DNA from: Micromonospora echinospora | GTDB lineage: Bacteria; Actinomycetota; Actinomycetes; Mycobacteriales; Micromonosporaceae | Length of the DNA: 64,000 nucleotides | Assembly: GCF_014203425.1 (NCBI RefSeq) | Contig: NZ_JACHJC010000001.1 | Coordinates: forward strand, 2,914,001 to 2,978,000 | Direction of reading: 5' to 3' | Shown here: positions 50,498-59,152 of the stretch, piece by piece | Layout of the letters: every line of letters begins with the position of its first letter | Position numbering within the stretch: position 1 is the stretch's first letter | The notes under the pieces: generated by a model | What the model was told of the DNA's origin: nothing | The model's database searches: none | The model's input: the letters and a program-made list of their open reading frames with translations, nothing else | Program-made: the position numbers and the translations under genes

Positions 50498-51651
50498 GCG
50501 GCCCGCTCGCCGGCGTCCGGGTCGTGGAACTGGCCGGGATCGGGCCCGGCCCGTTCGCCGCCATGCTGCTGGCCGACCTGGGCGCCGACGTGGTGCGCGT
50601 CGACCGGCCGGAGCCCGGCGCGTTCGCAGCCGGCGAGCCCGGGCGGAACCTGCTCAACCGGGGCAAGCGCTCGGTGGTGGTGGATCTGAAACACCCCGAC
50701 GGCGCCGAGGTGGTCCTCGAACTCGCCGGCCGGGCCGCGATCCTGATCGAGGGCTGGCGTCCCGGCGTGGCCGAGCGGCTCGGCGTCGGACCGGAGGCCG
50801 CGCTGGCCCGCAACCCCGCTCTGGTCTACGGACGGATGACCGGGTGGGGGCAGGACGGACCGCTGGCCCGCGCCGCCGGCCACGACATCGGCTACATCGC
50901 CGTGGCCGGGGCGCTGCACCCGATCGGCCGCGCCGACGGGCCGCCGCAGATCCCGCTCAACCTGGTCGGCGACTTCGGCGGCGGCGCGCTCTACCTGGTC
51001 GTCGGCATCCTGGCGGCGCTGCACGTCGCCGGCGCCACCGGGCGTGGGCAGGTCGTCGACGCCGCCATCGTGGACGGCGCGGCCCACCTCACCACCCCGT
51101 TCGCCGGGCTGCTCGCCGAGGGCGCCTGGCGACCCGAGCGGGGCCGCAACCTGCTCGACGGCGGCGCGCCGTTCTACGACGTGTACGCCACCGCCGACGG
51201 CGGGCACATGGCAGTGGGCGCGCTGGAACCCCAGTTCTACGCCGAACTGCTGCGGCTGCTCGGGCTCGCCGACGCGGACCTGCCGGACCGGCACGACGTG
51301 ACCGGGTGGCCGGTGCTGCGGGCCCGCTTCGCCGAGGTGTTCGCCGGCCGTACCCGCGACGAATGGACAGCGGTGTTCGACGGCACCGACGCCTGCGTCG
51401 CGCCGGTGCTGTCGCTCACCGAGGCGCCGGGCCACCCGCACCTGCTCGCGCGCGGCACGTACGAGGAGCACTTCGGCGTCCGGCAACCCGCCGTGGCGCC
51501 CCGCCTGTCCGGGACACCGGGGCGGGTCGGCGGCCCGCCGCCCGCACCGGGCGCGGACACCGGGCCCGTCCTCACCGACTGGGGACTGGGCGCACACCTA
51601 CGACGGTGGCGGGACGGCGGCGCCGTCCGCCAGGGACAGGGAGTTCGCTGA
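50494..51651 (+). CDS. mcr: Alpha-methylacyl-CoA racemase (family III CoA-transferase fold)
   Basis: A 385-aa family III CoA-transferase-fold protein. His130 (AGHDIGYIAVAGAL), Asp160 (NLVGDFGGGALY) and Glu245 (VGALEPQFYAE) match, with identical spacing, the catalytic His126/Asp156/Glu241 of M. tuberculosis MCR. This makes it a racemase and not a CoA transferase. NRGKRSVVVDLKHPDGAEVV is the CoA-binding strand. It interconverts (2R)- and (2S)-2-methylacyl-CoA, which is required because acyl-CoA dehydrogenases accept only the S form. mcr is reported as needed for polyisoprene use in Gordonia polyisoprenivorans. The GTG start overlaps the hydratase stop (GTGA) and the stop overlaps the next ATG by 1 nt. 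Confidence 0.9.
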   Translation: MSGPLAGVRVVELAGIGPGPFAAMLLADLGADVVRVDRPEPGAFAAGEPGRNLLNRGKRSVVVDLKHPDGAEVVLELAGRAAILIEGWRPGVAERLGVGPEAALARNPALVYGRMTGWGQDGPLARAAGHDIGYIAVAGALHPIGRADGPPQIPLNLVGDFGGGALYLVVGILAALHVAGATGRGQVVDAAIVDGAAHLTTPFAGLLAEGAWRPERGRNLLDGGAPFYDVYATADGGHMAVGALEPQFYAELLRLLGLADADLPDRHDVTGWPVLRARFAEVFAGRTRDEWTAVFDGTDACVAPVLSLTEAPGHPHLLARGTYEEHFGVRQPAVAPRLSGTPGRVGGPPPAPGADTGPVLTDWGLGAHLRRWRDGGAVRQGQGVR

Positions 51652-52679
51652 TGCGTATCGGGACGACGCTTGCCTACGCCGCCGACCCCCGCGGTGGCGC
51701 CGACGACGTGGCCGCCTGGGAACAGGACGGCCTGGACGTGGTCTGGGTGTCCGAGGCGTACGGCTTCGACGCGCCCACTGTGATGGGTTACCTCGCAGCC
51801 CGTACCAGCCGGGTGCACATCGGCTCCGCCATCCTGCCCATCTACTCGCGTACCCCGGCGTTGCTGGCCCAGACCGCGGCGGGCCTGGACGCGATGTCCG
51901 GTGGCCGCGCCATCCTCGGCCTGGGCGCGTCCGGGCCGCAGGTGATCGAGGGCTGGCACGGCGTGGCGTACGACCGGCCGCTGGCCCGCACCCGGGAGGT
52001 GATCGACATCTGCCGGCGGGTGTGGCGGCGCGAGACGCTGACGAACGACGGGCTCTACCGGTTGCCGCTGCCGCCCGGTGAGGGCACCGGGCTGGGCAAG
52101 CCGCTCAAGATCCTCACCCACCCGGTCCGCGACCGCATCCCGATCCACGTGGCCAGCCTGGGCGACCGGAACGTGCGGATGACCGCCGAGATCGCCGACG
52201 GGTGGCTGCCGTTCCTCTACGACCCGCAGCGCGCCGGCGACGTCTGGGGTGACGCGCTGGCGGCGGGCCTGGCCAAGCGGCCCGCCGATCTCGGGCCGCT
52301 GGAGGTGGTGGCCGGTGGCCCGCTGGCCATCGGCCCGGACGTGACCGGGCTGCGCGACCTCGCGCGGCCACTGATCGCGCTGTACGTGGGCGGGATGGGC
52401 GCCAAGGGCCGCAACTTCTACCACGACCTGCTGTGCCGCTACGGCTACCCGGCCGAGGCGGACCGCATCCAGGACCTCTACCTGGCCGGCCGCAAGGCCG
52501 AGGCCGCCGCCGCGGTGCCGGCGGAACTGCTGGAACGCACCAGCCTGATCGGGCCGGAGAGCTACGTGCGCGACCGGGTGCAGGAATTCCGCGACGCGGG
52601 CGTGACCGTCCTCAACGTCGCGCCGCTGGGCGACGATCCCCGGCGTCTCGTCGCCGCCGTCGCGGACATGGCCCGGTAG
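51651..52679 (+). CDS. LLM-class (luciferase-like) flavin/F420-dependent oxidoreductase
   Basis: A 342-aa TIM-barrel luciferase-like protein. It begins MRIGTTLAYAADPRGGADDV and continues with GLDVVWVSEAYGFDAPTVMG, RVHIGSAILPIYSRTPALLA and GLDAMSGGRAILGLGASGPQ, all characteristic of F420-dependent LLM enzymes of actinobacteria. IPIHVASLGDRNVRMTAEIA and DGWLPFLYDP form the later barrel strands. Micromonospora makes F420, so that cofactor is plausible, but FMN cannot be excluded. In this operon it may reduce or oxidise an acyl-CoA or isoprenoid intermediate. ATG overlaps the racemase stop by 1 nt, with GGGAG about 6 nt upstream. Confidence 0.88.
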   Translation: MRIGTTLAYAADPRGGADDVAAWEQDGLDVVWVSEAYGFDAPTVMGYLAARTSRVHIGSAILPIYSRTPALLAQTAAGLDAMSGGRAILGLGASGPQVIEGWHGVAYDRPLARTREVIDICRRVWRRETLTNDGLYRLPLPPGEGTGLGKPLKILTHPVRDRIPIHVASLGDRNVRMTAEIADGWLPFLYDPQRAGDVWGDALAAGLAKRPADLGPLEVVAGGPLAIGPDVTGLRDLARPLIALYVGGMGAKGRNFYHDLLCRYGYPAEADRIQDLYLAGRKAEAAAAVPAELLERTSLIGPESYVRDRVQEFRDAGVTVLNVAPLGDDPRRLVAAVADMAR

Positions 52680-52702
52680 CGCACGGTAGGGAGCTGACAC
52701 AC

Positions 52703-53836
52703 ATGAACCGCGCCGTCTTCACCGCCGACCACCTCGCGTTCGCCGAACTGGTGCGCGCGTTCATCGACAAGGAGATCACCCCGCACCACGAGCGCTGGGA
52801 GGCCGACGGCATCGTCGACCGCGCCGTGTGGCGGGCCGCCGGGGCCGCCGGCCTGCTCGGCTTCTTCGTCGACGAGCGGTACGGCGGCGCCGGGGTGACC
52901 GACCGGCGCTTCCACGCCGTCCTGACCGAGGAACTGGCCCGGGCCGGTGCCAGCGGCCCGGCGTTCGGCCTGCACAACGACATCATCGGGCCGTACCTGA
53001 CCGGCCTGACCACCGAGGAGCAGAAGCAGCGCTGGCTACCCGGCTTCTGCTCCGGCGAGATCGTCACCGCCATCGCCATGTCCGAGCCCGGCGCCGGCAG
53101 CGACCTGCAGGGCATCACCACCACGGCGGTACGCGACGGCGACGACTGGGTCCTCAACGGGCAGAAGACGTTCATCAGCAACGGCATCCTGGCCGACCTG
53201 GTCATCGTGGTCGCCCGTACCGACCCGGACGCCGGGCGGCGGGGGATCAGCCTGCTGGTGGTCGAGCGCGGCATGCCGGGCTTCGAGCGGGGCCGCAACC
53301 TCGACAAGCTCGGGCAGAAGGCGCAGGACACCGCCGAGCTGTTCTTCGCCGACGTCCGCGTGCCCGCGGCCAACCTGCTCGGCGTGGAGGGGGAGGGCTT
53401 CGCCTACCTGATGCGCAACCTGCCCCTGGAACGGCTGTCGATAGCCGTCGCGGCGCTCGCCGGCGCCGAGACGGTGTTCGCGCAGACGCTGGAGTACTGC
53501 AAGCAGCGTCAGGCGTTCGGCCGTCCCATCGGCAGCTTCCAGCACAACCGGTTCGTGCTCGCCGAACTCGCCACCGAGCTACGACTGGGCCGGGTCTTCG
53601 TCGACGACTGCCTGGTGGCGCCCGACCTCGGCGCGGAGACGGCGGCGATGGCGAAGTGGTGGTGCACCGAGTTGCAGAAGCGCACCGTCGACAGGTGCCT
53701 GCAACTGCACGGCGGCTACGGCTACATGCGCGAGTACCCGGTGGCCCGCGCCTACCTGGACGCCCGTGTCCAGACCATCTACGGCGGCACCACCGAGATC
53801 ATGAAGGAGGTGATCGGCCGGTCACTCGGCCTGTGA
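52703..53836 (+). CDS. Acyl-CoA dehydrogenase (2)
   Basis: A 377-aa acyl-CoA dehydrogenase of the long-chain/isovaleryl type. AIAMSEPGAGSDLQGITT (124-141) and LNGQKTFISNGILADLVIVV are FAD/substrate motifs. NLPLERLSIAVAAL places the catalytic-base candidate at Glu243. CLQLHGGYGYMREYPVARAY and IYGGTTEIMKEVIGRSLGL close the fold. It is the last gene of the crotonase-racemase-LLM operon, 23 nt downstream of the LLM gene, with GGGAG upstream. It would act on the 2-methyl-branched acyl-CoA after racemisation. Its 3' end overlaps the convergent TetR gene by 15 nt. Confidence 0.93.
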   Translation: MNRAVFTADHLAFAELVRAFIDKEITPHHERWEADGIVDRAVWRAAGAAGLLGFFVDERYGGAGVTDRRFHAVLTEELARAGASGPAFGLHNDIIGPYLTGLTTEEQKQRWLPGFCSGEIVTAIAMSEPGAGSDLQGITTTAVRDGDDWVLNGQKTFISNGILADLVIVVARTDPDAGRRGISLLVVERGMPGFERGRNLDKLGQKAQDTAELFFADVRVPAANLLGVEGEGFAYLMRNLPLERLSIAVAALAGAETVFAQTLEYCKQRQAFGRPIGSFQHNRFVLAELATELRLGRVFVDDCLVAPDLGAETAAMAKWWCTELQKRTVDRCLQLHGGYGYMREYPVARAYLDARVQTIYGGTTEIMKEVIGRSLGL

Positions 53837-54529
53837 GCCGGTCTCCAGCATGGGTACGAGGAACCGGCGGGCCATCTCCCGCAGCGCGTCGTCGTCGTCC
53901 AGGTCGATGACGTGGCTCGGGGTGAGCAGGAAGGAGCAGGACAGCCGGGTCATCAGCTCGGCCACCACCTCGACGTCCACGGCGCCGGAGATGGTGCCGG
54001 CGCGTTGCTCGCGGCGCAGCTGCCCGGCGACGAACCGCTGCACGGTGGCCAGCGTCCGCCCGCCGTCGCTGATCATCGAGGGGATGAGCACGTCCGGCTC
54101 GACGCTCATCAGCCCACCGATCAGCGGGTTGCGGCGGATCGCGCCCAGCGCGCTGACGAAGCCCAGCACCACCCGGTCACCGGCGGTCTCCGCCCGCTGG
54201 ATGTCGAGGAGGAACTGGTCGAAGTAGCGGCGGAACTCCCGGCGGACCACCTGCTCGACCAGCCGGTCCTTGGTGGCGAACCGGCGGTACGCGGTGATCC
54301 GGGAGACGCCGGCCCGCCGGGCCACGTCCTCCATCGTGGAGCGCCGGATCCCCATGCGGCAGAACTGCTCGTAGGCGGCGTCGAGGATCCGGGTGGCCAC
54401 CTCGTCGGTCTCGTCGGCGCTCTGCAGCGCCTCGGTGAACGCGCGTTCCAGCAGCGACTCCGGCGGGCCGGCCGGTCGGTCGTGACCCGCCTGGGGGGAG
54501 GACGCCTGCACGGGAGCGGTCCCGGCCAT
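53822..54529 (-). CDS. TetR-family transcriptional regulator
   Basis: A 235-aa single-unit TetR/AcrR regulator. After a disordered ~45-residue N-terminus (SSPQAGHDRPAGPPE), the HTH runs at about 46-92 (ATRILDAAYEQFCRMGIRRS, TMEDVARRAGVSRITAYRRF, ATKDRLVEQV). The C-terminal domain is helical. It lies convergent with the acyl-CoA dehydrogenase operon and upstream of nothing on its strand. Its target may be the island or itself. Several mycobacterial-type regulators of lipid genes share this long N-terminal extension. GGGAGGG lies 4-5 nt before the ATG. Confidence 0.88.
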   Translation of the reverse strand: MAGTAPVQASSPQAGHDRPAGPPESLLERAFTEALQSADETDEVATRILDAAYEQFCRMGIRRSTMEDVARRAGVSRITAYRRFATKDRLVEQVVRREFRRYFDQFLLDIQRAETAGDRVVLGFVSALGAIRRNPLIGGLMSVEPDVLIPSMISDGGRTLATVQRFVAGQLRREQRAGTISGAVDVEVVAELMTRLSCSFLLTPSHVIDLDDDDALREMARRFLVPMLETGSQAE

Positions 54530-54605
54530 GTTGCCCTCCCGGGAGAGACGGTGACGCGACTGGCGCTTCACCGTACCAACCGCCGGGGCGTACCCCCGGG
54601 AAAGC

Positions 54606-54644
54606 GCGACCGCCGCGCTCCCGGGTGCGGGGCGCGGCGATCGC
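54606..54644 (-). terminator. Hairpin downstream of sdhB
   Basis: CGCCGCGC (54611-54618) and GCGCGGCG (54632-54639) pair perfectly. After one mismatch, GCGA (54606-54609) and TCGC (54641-54644) extend the stem. It lies 17 nt past the sdhB stop on the minus strand, fitting a terminator of the sdhCAB operon. Confidence 0.55.
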
Positions 54645-54660
54645 GGCTGGCGTGCGGTGC

Positions 54661-55413
54661 TCAGGAGCCGGCGCGCTTGGCCGTCGCCTTCAGGTAGTCC
54701 CGGTTGAGCCGGCCGATGGTGTTCAGCGGGATGCCCTTCGGGCAGGCCGAAGCGCACTCGCCGATGTTCGTGCAGCCGCCGAAGCCGGCTTCGTCGTGCG
54801 CGTCCACCATGCCGATCACCCGGGTGTAGCGCTCCGGCTGGCCCTGCGGCAGCAGCGAGAGCTGGGTGATCTTCGCGGCGGTGAACAGCATGCCGGAGCC
54901 GTTCGGGCAGGCCGCCACGCAGGCGCCGCAGCCGATGCAGGCCGCCGACTCGAACGCGGCGTCCGCGTCGGCCTTCGGCACCGGCACCGAGTGCGCCTCC
55001 GGGGCGCTGCCGGTCGGCGCGGTGACGTAGCCGCCGGCGGCGATGATCTGGTCGAACGCGTTGCGGTTGACCACCAGGTCCTTGACGACCGGGAAGGCCC
55101 GGGCCCGCCACGGCTCGATGTCGATCGTGTCGCCGTCGGAGAACTGCCGCATGTGCAGCTGGCAGGCGGTGGTGCCGCGCTGCGGGCCGTGCGCCTCACC
55201 GTTGATCATGAGGCTGCACATGCCGCAGATGCCCTCGCGGCAGTCGTGGTCGAACGCGACCGGCTCCTCGCCGTCCAGGATCAGCCGCTCGTTCAGCACG
55301 TCGAGCATCTCCAGGAAGGACATGTCCGGCGACACGTCCTGCACCGGGTAGGTCACCATCCGACCCTTGTCCTCGGGGCCGTGCTGGCGCCAGATGCGCA
55401 GGGTCAGGTTCAC
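54661..55413 (-). CDS. sdhB: Succinate dehydrogenase iron-sulfur subunit
   Basis: A 250-aa iron-sulfur protein. The [2Fe-2S] ferredoxin-type domain is [18 protein letters not shown] with a further Cys in TTACQLHM. The C-terminal domain has [19 protein letters not shown] and [19 protein letters not shown], binding the [4Fe-4S] and [3Fe-4S] centres. It passes electrons from SdhA flavin to the membrane quinone. Its start overlaps the sdhA stop by 4 nt. The gene order sdhC-sdhA-sdhB without sdhD indicates the single-anchor (five-helix, type B-like) enzyme used by actinobacteria. Confidence 0.97.
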   Translation of the reverse strand: MNLTLRIWRQHGPEDKGRMVTYPVQDVSPDMSFLEMLDVLNERLILDGEEPVAFDHDCREGICGMCSLMINGEAHGPQRGTTACQLHMRQFSDGDTIDIEPWRARAFPVVKDLVVNRNAFDQIIAAGGYVTAPTGSAPEAHSVPVPKADADAAFESAACIGCGACVAACPNGSGMLFTAAKITQLSLLPQGQPERYTRVIGMVDAHDEAGFGGCTNIGECASACPKGIPLNTIGRLNRDYLKATAKRAGS

Positions 55414-57344
55414 TTGTAGCTCCGCTGCGTGGGGTGAACGTATTCGAAGGTCAGGTCTTCCTTGTGCAGCACGGGCTCACCGGTGCCGGTGTACTCCCAG
55501 GCCGCCACGTACGCGAACCGGTCGTCGTCGCGCTGTGCCTCGCCGTCGGGCGTCTGGTGCTCGGCCCGGAAGTGGCCGCCGCAGGACTCCTCGCGGTGCA
55601 GCGCGTCGATGCACATCAGCTCGGCCAGCTCGAAGAAGTCGGCCACCCGGCCGGCCTTCTCCAGCGACTGGTTGAGCCCCTCGCCGTCGCCCGGCACGCG
55701 CACCCGCTGCCAGAACTGCTCGCGCAGCGCGCGGATCTCGTCGATCGCCTTGCGCAGCCCGGCCTCGGAGCGCTCCATGCCGCAGTGCTCCCACATGATC
55801 TGGCCCAGCTCGCGGTGGAACGAGTCCACGGTGCGGTCGCCGTTGATCGCGAGCAGCCGCTTGATCCGGTCCTCGACGTCGGTACGCGCCGCGACCGCCT
55901 CGGGGTGGCTCGCGTCGACCTTCTCCAGCGCGCCGGAGGCCAGGTAGTTGGCGAGCGTGTTCGGCAGCACGAAGTAGCCGTCCGCCAGGCCCTGCATCAG
56001 CGCCGAGGCGCCGAGCCGGTTCGCGCCGTGGTCGGAGAAGTTGGCCTCACCGATCACGAACAGGCCGGGGATGCTCGACTGCAGGTCGTAGTCGACCCAG
56101 AGGCCACCCATCGTGTAGTGCACGGCGGGGTAGATCCGCATCGGCACCTCGTACGGGTCCTCGCCGGTGATCCGCTCGTACATCTCGAAGAGGTTGCCGT
56201 ACTTGGCCTCGATGGCCTTGCGGCCGAGCCGGTCGATCGCGTCGGCGAAGTCGAGGTAGACGCCGAGGCCGCTCGGGCCGACGCCGCGTCCCTCGTCGCA
56301 GACGTTCTTCGCCGCGCGGGAGGCGATGTCGCGGGGGACCAGGTTGCCGAAGGACGGGTAGATCCGCTCCAGGTAGTAGTCCCGCTCGTCCTCGGGGATC
56401 TCCCGGGGGCTGCGCTGGTCGCCCTTGGCCTTCGGCACCCACACCCGGCCGTCGTTGCGCAGCGACTCGCTCATCAGGGTCAGCTTCGACTGGTGGTCGC
56501 CGGAGACCGGGATGCAGGTCGGGTGGATCTGGGTGTAGCAGGGGTTGGCGAAGTACGCGCCCTTGCGGTGCGCCCGCCAGGAGGCGGTGACGTTGCAGCC
56601 CTTGGCATTCGTGGAGAGGTAGAAGACGTTGCCGTAGCCGCCGGTGGCGAGCACGACCGCGTCGGCCATCTCGGTGCTGATCTCGCCGGTGACCATGTCG
56701 CGGACCACGATGCCGCGCGCCCGGCCGTCGACGATGACCAGCTCGAGCATCTCGTGGCGGGCGTTCATCTCCACGTTGCCCAGGCCGATCTGCCGCTCCA
56801 GGGCCTGGTACGCGCCGAGCAGCAACTGCTGGCCGGTCTGGCCCCGGGCGTAGAAGGTGCGCTGCACCTGCGCGCCGCCGAAGGAGCGGGTGTCCAGCAG
56901 GCCGCCGTACTCGCGGGCGAACGGCACGCCCTGGGCGACGCACTGGTCGATGATGTTTACCGAGACCTCGGCGAGCCGGTGCACGTTCGACTCGCGGGAG
57001 CGGAAGTCACCGCCTTTGACCGTGTCGTAGAAGAGGCGGTGCACCGAGTCGCCGTCGTTGCGGTAGTTCTTGGCGGCGTTGATGCCGCCCTGCGCCGCGA
57101 TCGAGTGGGCGCGGCGCGGGCTGTCCTGGTAGCAGTAGGACCTGACCTGGTAGCCCTGCTCGGCGAGCGTCGCGGCGGCGGAGCCGCCGGCCAGGCCGGT
57201 GCCGACCACGATCACCGTCATCTTGCGGCGGTTGGCCGGGTTGACCAGCTTCATCTCGAAGCGGTGGCGCTCCCACCGCGTCTCGATCGGGCCGTCCGGG
57301 GCCCGGGTGTCGGCGATCGGGTCGCCTTCGCTGTAGAGATCCAT
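55410..57344 (-). CDS. sdhA: Succinate dehydrogenase/fumarate reductase flavoprotein subunit
   Basis: A 644-aa flavoprotein. The FAD motif [20 protein letters not shown] is near 46-65. [20 protein letters not shown] carries the FAD-linking His region. [20 protein letters not shown] and [20 protein letters not shown] follow, and [20 protein letters not shown] is the C-terminal FAD contact. It oxidises succinate to fumarate at the cytoplasmic face of the membrane. The long form (about 640 aa, starting [20 protein letters not shown]) is typical of the actinobacterial single-anchor enzyme. It begins 1 nt after the sdhC stop and overlaps sdhB by 4 nt: one operon. Confidence 0.97.
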   Translation of the reverse strand: MDLYSEGDPIADTRAPDGPIETRWERHRFEMKLVNPANRRKMTVIVVGTGLAGGSAAATLAEQGYQVRSYCYQDSPRRAHSIAAQGGINAAKNYRNDGDSVHRLFYDTVKGGDFRSRESNVHRLAEVSVNIIDQCVAQGVPFAREYGGLLDTRSFGGAQVQRTFYARGQTGQQLLLGAYQALERQIGLGNVEMNARHEMLELVIVDGRARGIVVRDMVTGEISTEMADAVVLATGGYGNVFYLSTNAKGCNVTASWRAHRKGAYFANPCYTQIHPTCIPVSGDHQSKLTLMSESLRNDGRVWVPKAKGDQRSPREIPEDERDYYLERIYPSFGNLVPRDIASRAAKNVCDEGRGVGPSGLGVYLDFADAIDRLGRKAIEAKYGNLFEMYERITGEDPYEVPMRIYPAVHYTMGGLWVDYDLQSSIPGLFVIGEANFSDHGANRLGASALMQGLADGYFVLPNTLANYLASGALEKVDASHPEAVAARTDVEDRIKRLLAINGDRTVDSFHRELGQIMWEHCGMERSEAGLRKAIDEIRALREQFWQRVRVPGDGEGLNQSLEKAGRVADFFELAELMCIDALHREESCGGHFRAEHQTPDGEAQRDDDRFAYVAAWEYTGTGEPVLHKEDLTFEYVHPTQRSYK

Positions 57345-57345
57345 G

Positions 57346-58035
57346 TCAGGACACCAATCCGGTGATCACGGCGAACGGGACCAGCAGGTAGCCGCCGACG
57401 AGCGCGACGGCGAAGACGAGCGCGGCGATCTTGGCCCGGCGCTCGCCCTTGGGCGTCTGCTGGCCGAGGCTGCGGAACGCGCTGAACGCGCCGTGGCGCA
57501 GGTGGAAGCCGAGGGTCACCAGCGCGAGGGTGTAGAAGAGCGTGACGTACCAGCGCTCCGGCGCGAAGCCGGCGACCACGTTGCCGTACGGGTTGGCCGG
57601 GTCGCCCTGCGGGTTCAGATGACCAGTGGTCAGGTCGAGGATGTGGTAGATCACGAAGAGCAGGATGATCACACCACCCCAGCGCATCGTGCGGGCCGCG
57701 TAGTTCACGTGGATCTTGCGGCGGTGCGCGTACTTCACCGGGCGGGCGGCGCGGGACCGCATCGCGAGCATGGTGGCCGCGCCGATGTGCCCGAGGACGG
57801 CCACGGTTAGCACCGTGCGCTGGATCCACAGGAACCACGTCGTCGGCAGCAGCGGCGTGCCGATGTCGCGCAGCCAGTGCGCGTAGTGGTCGAACGAGGT
57901 CTCGCCCGTGAAGATCTTCAGGTTCCCGAGCATGTGCAGGATCAGGAACAGCACAAGGATGATGCCCGTCACCGCCATGACGGCCTTGAGGCCGACGTTC
58001 GAGCGGATGGGCGACCGAGTTTTCGTGATTACCAC
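57346..58035 (-). CDS. sdhC: Succinate dehydrogenase cytochrome b subunit
   Basis: A 229-aa membrane anchor with five hydrophobic helices ([100 protein letters not shown]). His residues in [19 protein letters not shown] and FHLRHG are positioned to bind haem b. It anchors SdhAB and passes electrons to menaquinone. The GTG at 58033-58035 is chosen because a TAGCGT -10 lies exactly 7 nt upstream and there is no Shine-Dalgarno: leaderless. The reading frame is open for 14 more codons upstream, but that would include the promoter. Confidence 0.93.
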   Translation of the reverse strand: MVITKTRSPIRSNVGLKAVMAVTGIILVLFLILHMLGNLKIFTGETSFDHYAHWLRDIGTPLLPTTWFLWIQRTVLTVAVLGHIGAATMLAMRSRAARPVKYAHRRKIHVNYAARTMRWGGVIILLFVIYHILDLTTGHLNPQGDPANPYGNVVAGFAPERWYVTLFYTLALVTLGFHLRHGAFSAFRSLGQQTPKGERRAKIAALVFAVALVGGYLLVPFAVITGLVS

Positions 58036-58042
58036 GCGAACG

Positions 58043-58048
58043 ACGCTA
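58043..58048 (-). promoter_or_regulatory. Predicted -10 box of the sdhCAB operon (leaderless)
   Basis: Minus-strand TAGCGT is followed by CGTTCGC (7 nt) and the sdhC GTG, the same hexamer and spacing as at dgt. The LysR palindrome (58094-58108) begins 45 nt upstream of this box, a usual position for LysR-type activation or repression. Confidence 0.5.
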
Positions 58049-58093
58049 GGAGCACTTCGATCAGGCGTCCAATGCATCGAAATCGCAGCGTTG

Positions 58094-58108
58094 ATAGCCG
58101 TAGGCTAT
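58094..58108. promoter_or_regulatory. LysR-type operator: ATAGCC-GTA-GGCTAT
   Basis: A perfect 15-nt palindrome with a 3-nt centre, containing the T-N11-A framework of LysR sites. TAGGCT (58101-58106), 6 nt before the LysR ATG, could be its own leaderless -10 and overlaps the right arm, so bound regulator would repress itself. It lies in the 77-nt gap shared with sdhC. Confidence 0.7.
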
Positions 58109-58112
58109 GTAG

Positions 58113-59051
58113 ATGCAGCTCCATCAGCTTCGGTACTTCGTAGCGGTCGCCGAAGTACGACATTTCACCCAGGCGGCCGATCTTGTCGGCATAACCCAGC
58201 CCTCGTTGAGTAAGCAAATTCACGCGCTGGAGACCGACCTGGGGGCCCCGTTGTTCGAGCGGGTAAGGGGCAACATCACACTCACCGCGGCCGGCGAGGT
58301 GCTGCTGCCACTGGCCAAGCGGATCCTGGCCGACGTCGACACCGCGACCCGCGAGGTGCAGGAGCTGGTCGGGCTGCGCCGCGGCCGGGTCCGGCTCGGC
58401 GCCACGCCCAGCCTGGCCACCTCGCTCGCGCCGCCGGTGCTGCGCCGGTTCCGCGACGCGCACCCCACGATCGACCTGCGCGTGGAGGAGGGCGGCTCGC
58501 AGGACCTCGTCCGGGACCTGCTCCGCGGCGGCCTCGACCTCGCCCTGATCATCATGCCGTCGGCCGGCACCGACCCGGGGCTGCGCGCCGACCCGATCCT
58601 GCGGGAGAGCCTGGTGGTCGCCTCCGTCGACCCGCTCCCCGGCGCCTCGGCCACCGGCGAGCTGTCCATCACCGACCTGCGCGACCAGCCGCTGGTCATG
58701 TTCCGCGAGGGCTACGACCTGCGCGACGCCACGCTCCAGGCGTGCCGGGCGGCCGGGTTCGAGCCGACCCTGTCCGTCGACGGCGGCGAGATGGACGCGG
58801 TGCTGAGCTTCGTCGAGGCCGGGCTCGGCGTCGCGCTGGTGCCGGGCATCGTGGTGGCCCGCCGCGCCGGCATCCGGGTCACCCGGCTCGTGCCGCCCGG
58901 AGTCCGCCGGACCATCGCGGTGGCCCGCCGCCGCGACGTGGTCCCCACCCATGCCGGGCGCGAGCTGCGCCGCATCCTCCTGGAGTACGTCCACGACGCC
59001 ACCGCCGCCGACCAGCTCCCGCCCGGTGTCGAGCCGTTACCGGCTGTTTGA
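58113..59051 (+). CDS. LysR-family transcriptional regulator
   Basis: A 312-aa LysR regulator. The N-terminal winged HTH (MQLHQLRYFVAVAEVRHFTQ, then AADLVGITQPSLSKQIHALE, about 1-60) is followed by a linker helix and a periplasmic-binding-like effector domain (about 90-295), with GRVRLGATPSLATSL opening it and FVEAGLGVALVPGIV near the end. It is divergent from sdhCAB, with a perfect LysR-type palindrome between, so it likely regulates succinate dehydrogenase and itself. No ribosome site is visible and TAGGCT lies 6 nt before the ATG (leaderless). The ligand is unknown; a TCA-related acid is a reasonable guess. Confidence 0.93.
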   Translation: MQLHQLRYFVAVAEVRHFTQAADLVGITQPSLSKQIHALETDLGAPLFERVRGNITLTAAGEVLLPLAKRILADVDTATREVQELVGLRRGRVRLGATPSLATSLAPPVLRRFRDAHPTIDLRVEEGGSQDLVRDLLRGGLDLALIIMPSAGTDPGLRADPILRESLVVASVDPLPGASATGELSITDLRDQPLVMFREGYDLRDATLQACRAAGFEPTLSVDGGEMDAVLSFVEAGLGVALVPGIVVARRAGIRVTRLVPPGVRRTIAVARRRDVVPTHAGRELRRILLEYVHDATAADQLPPGVEPLPAV

Positions 59052-59152
59052 CGGATCTCCGACATGTCGGAACGAATGTCCTTGCTCGTCCCGGTCGACG
59101 GGAACAGCATGGGAAGGCTGATGCCCAGCATGTGAAGACACGGGAGGTTCGC

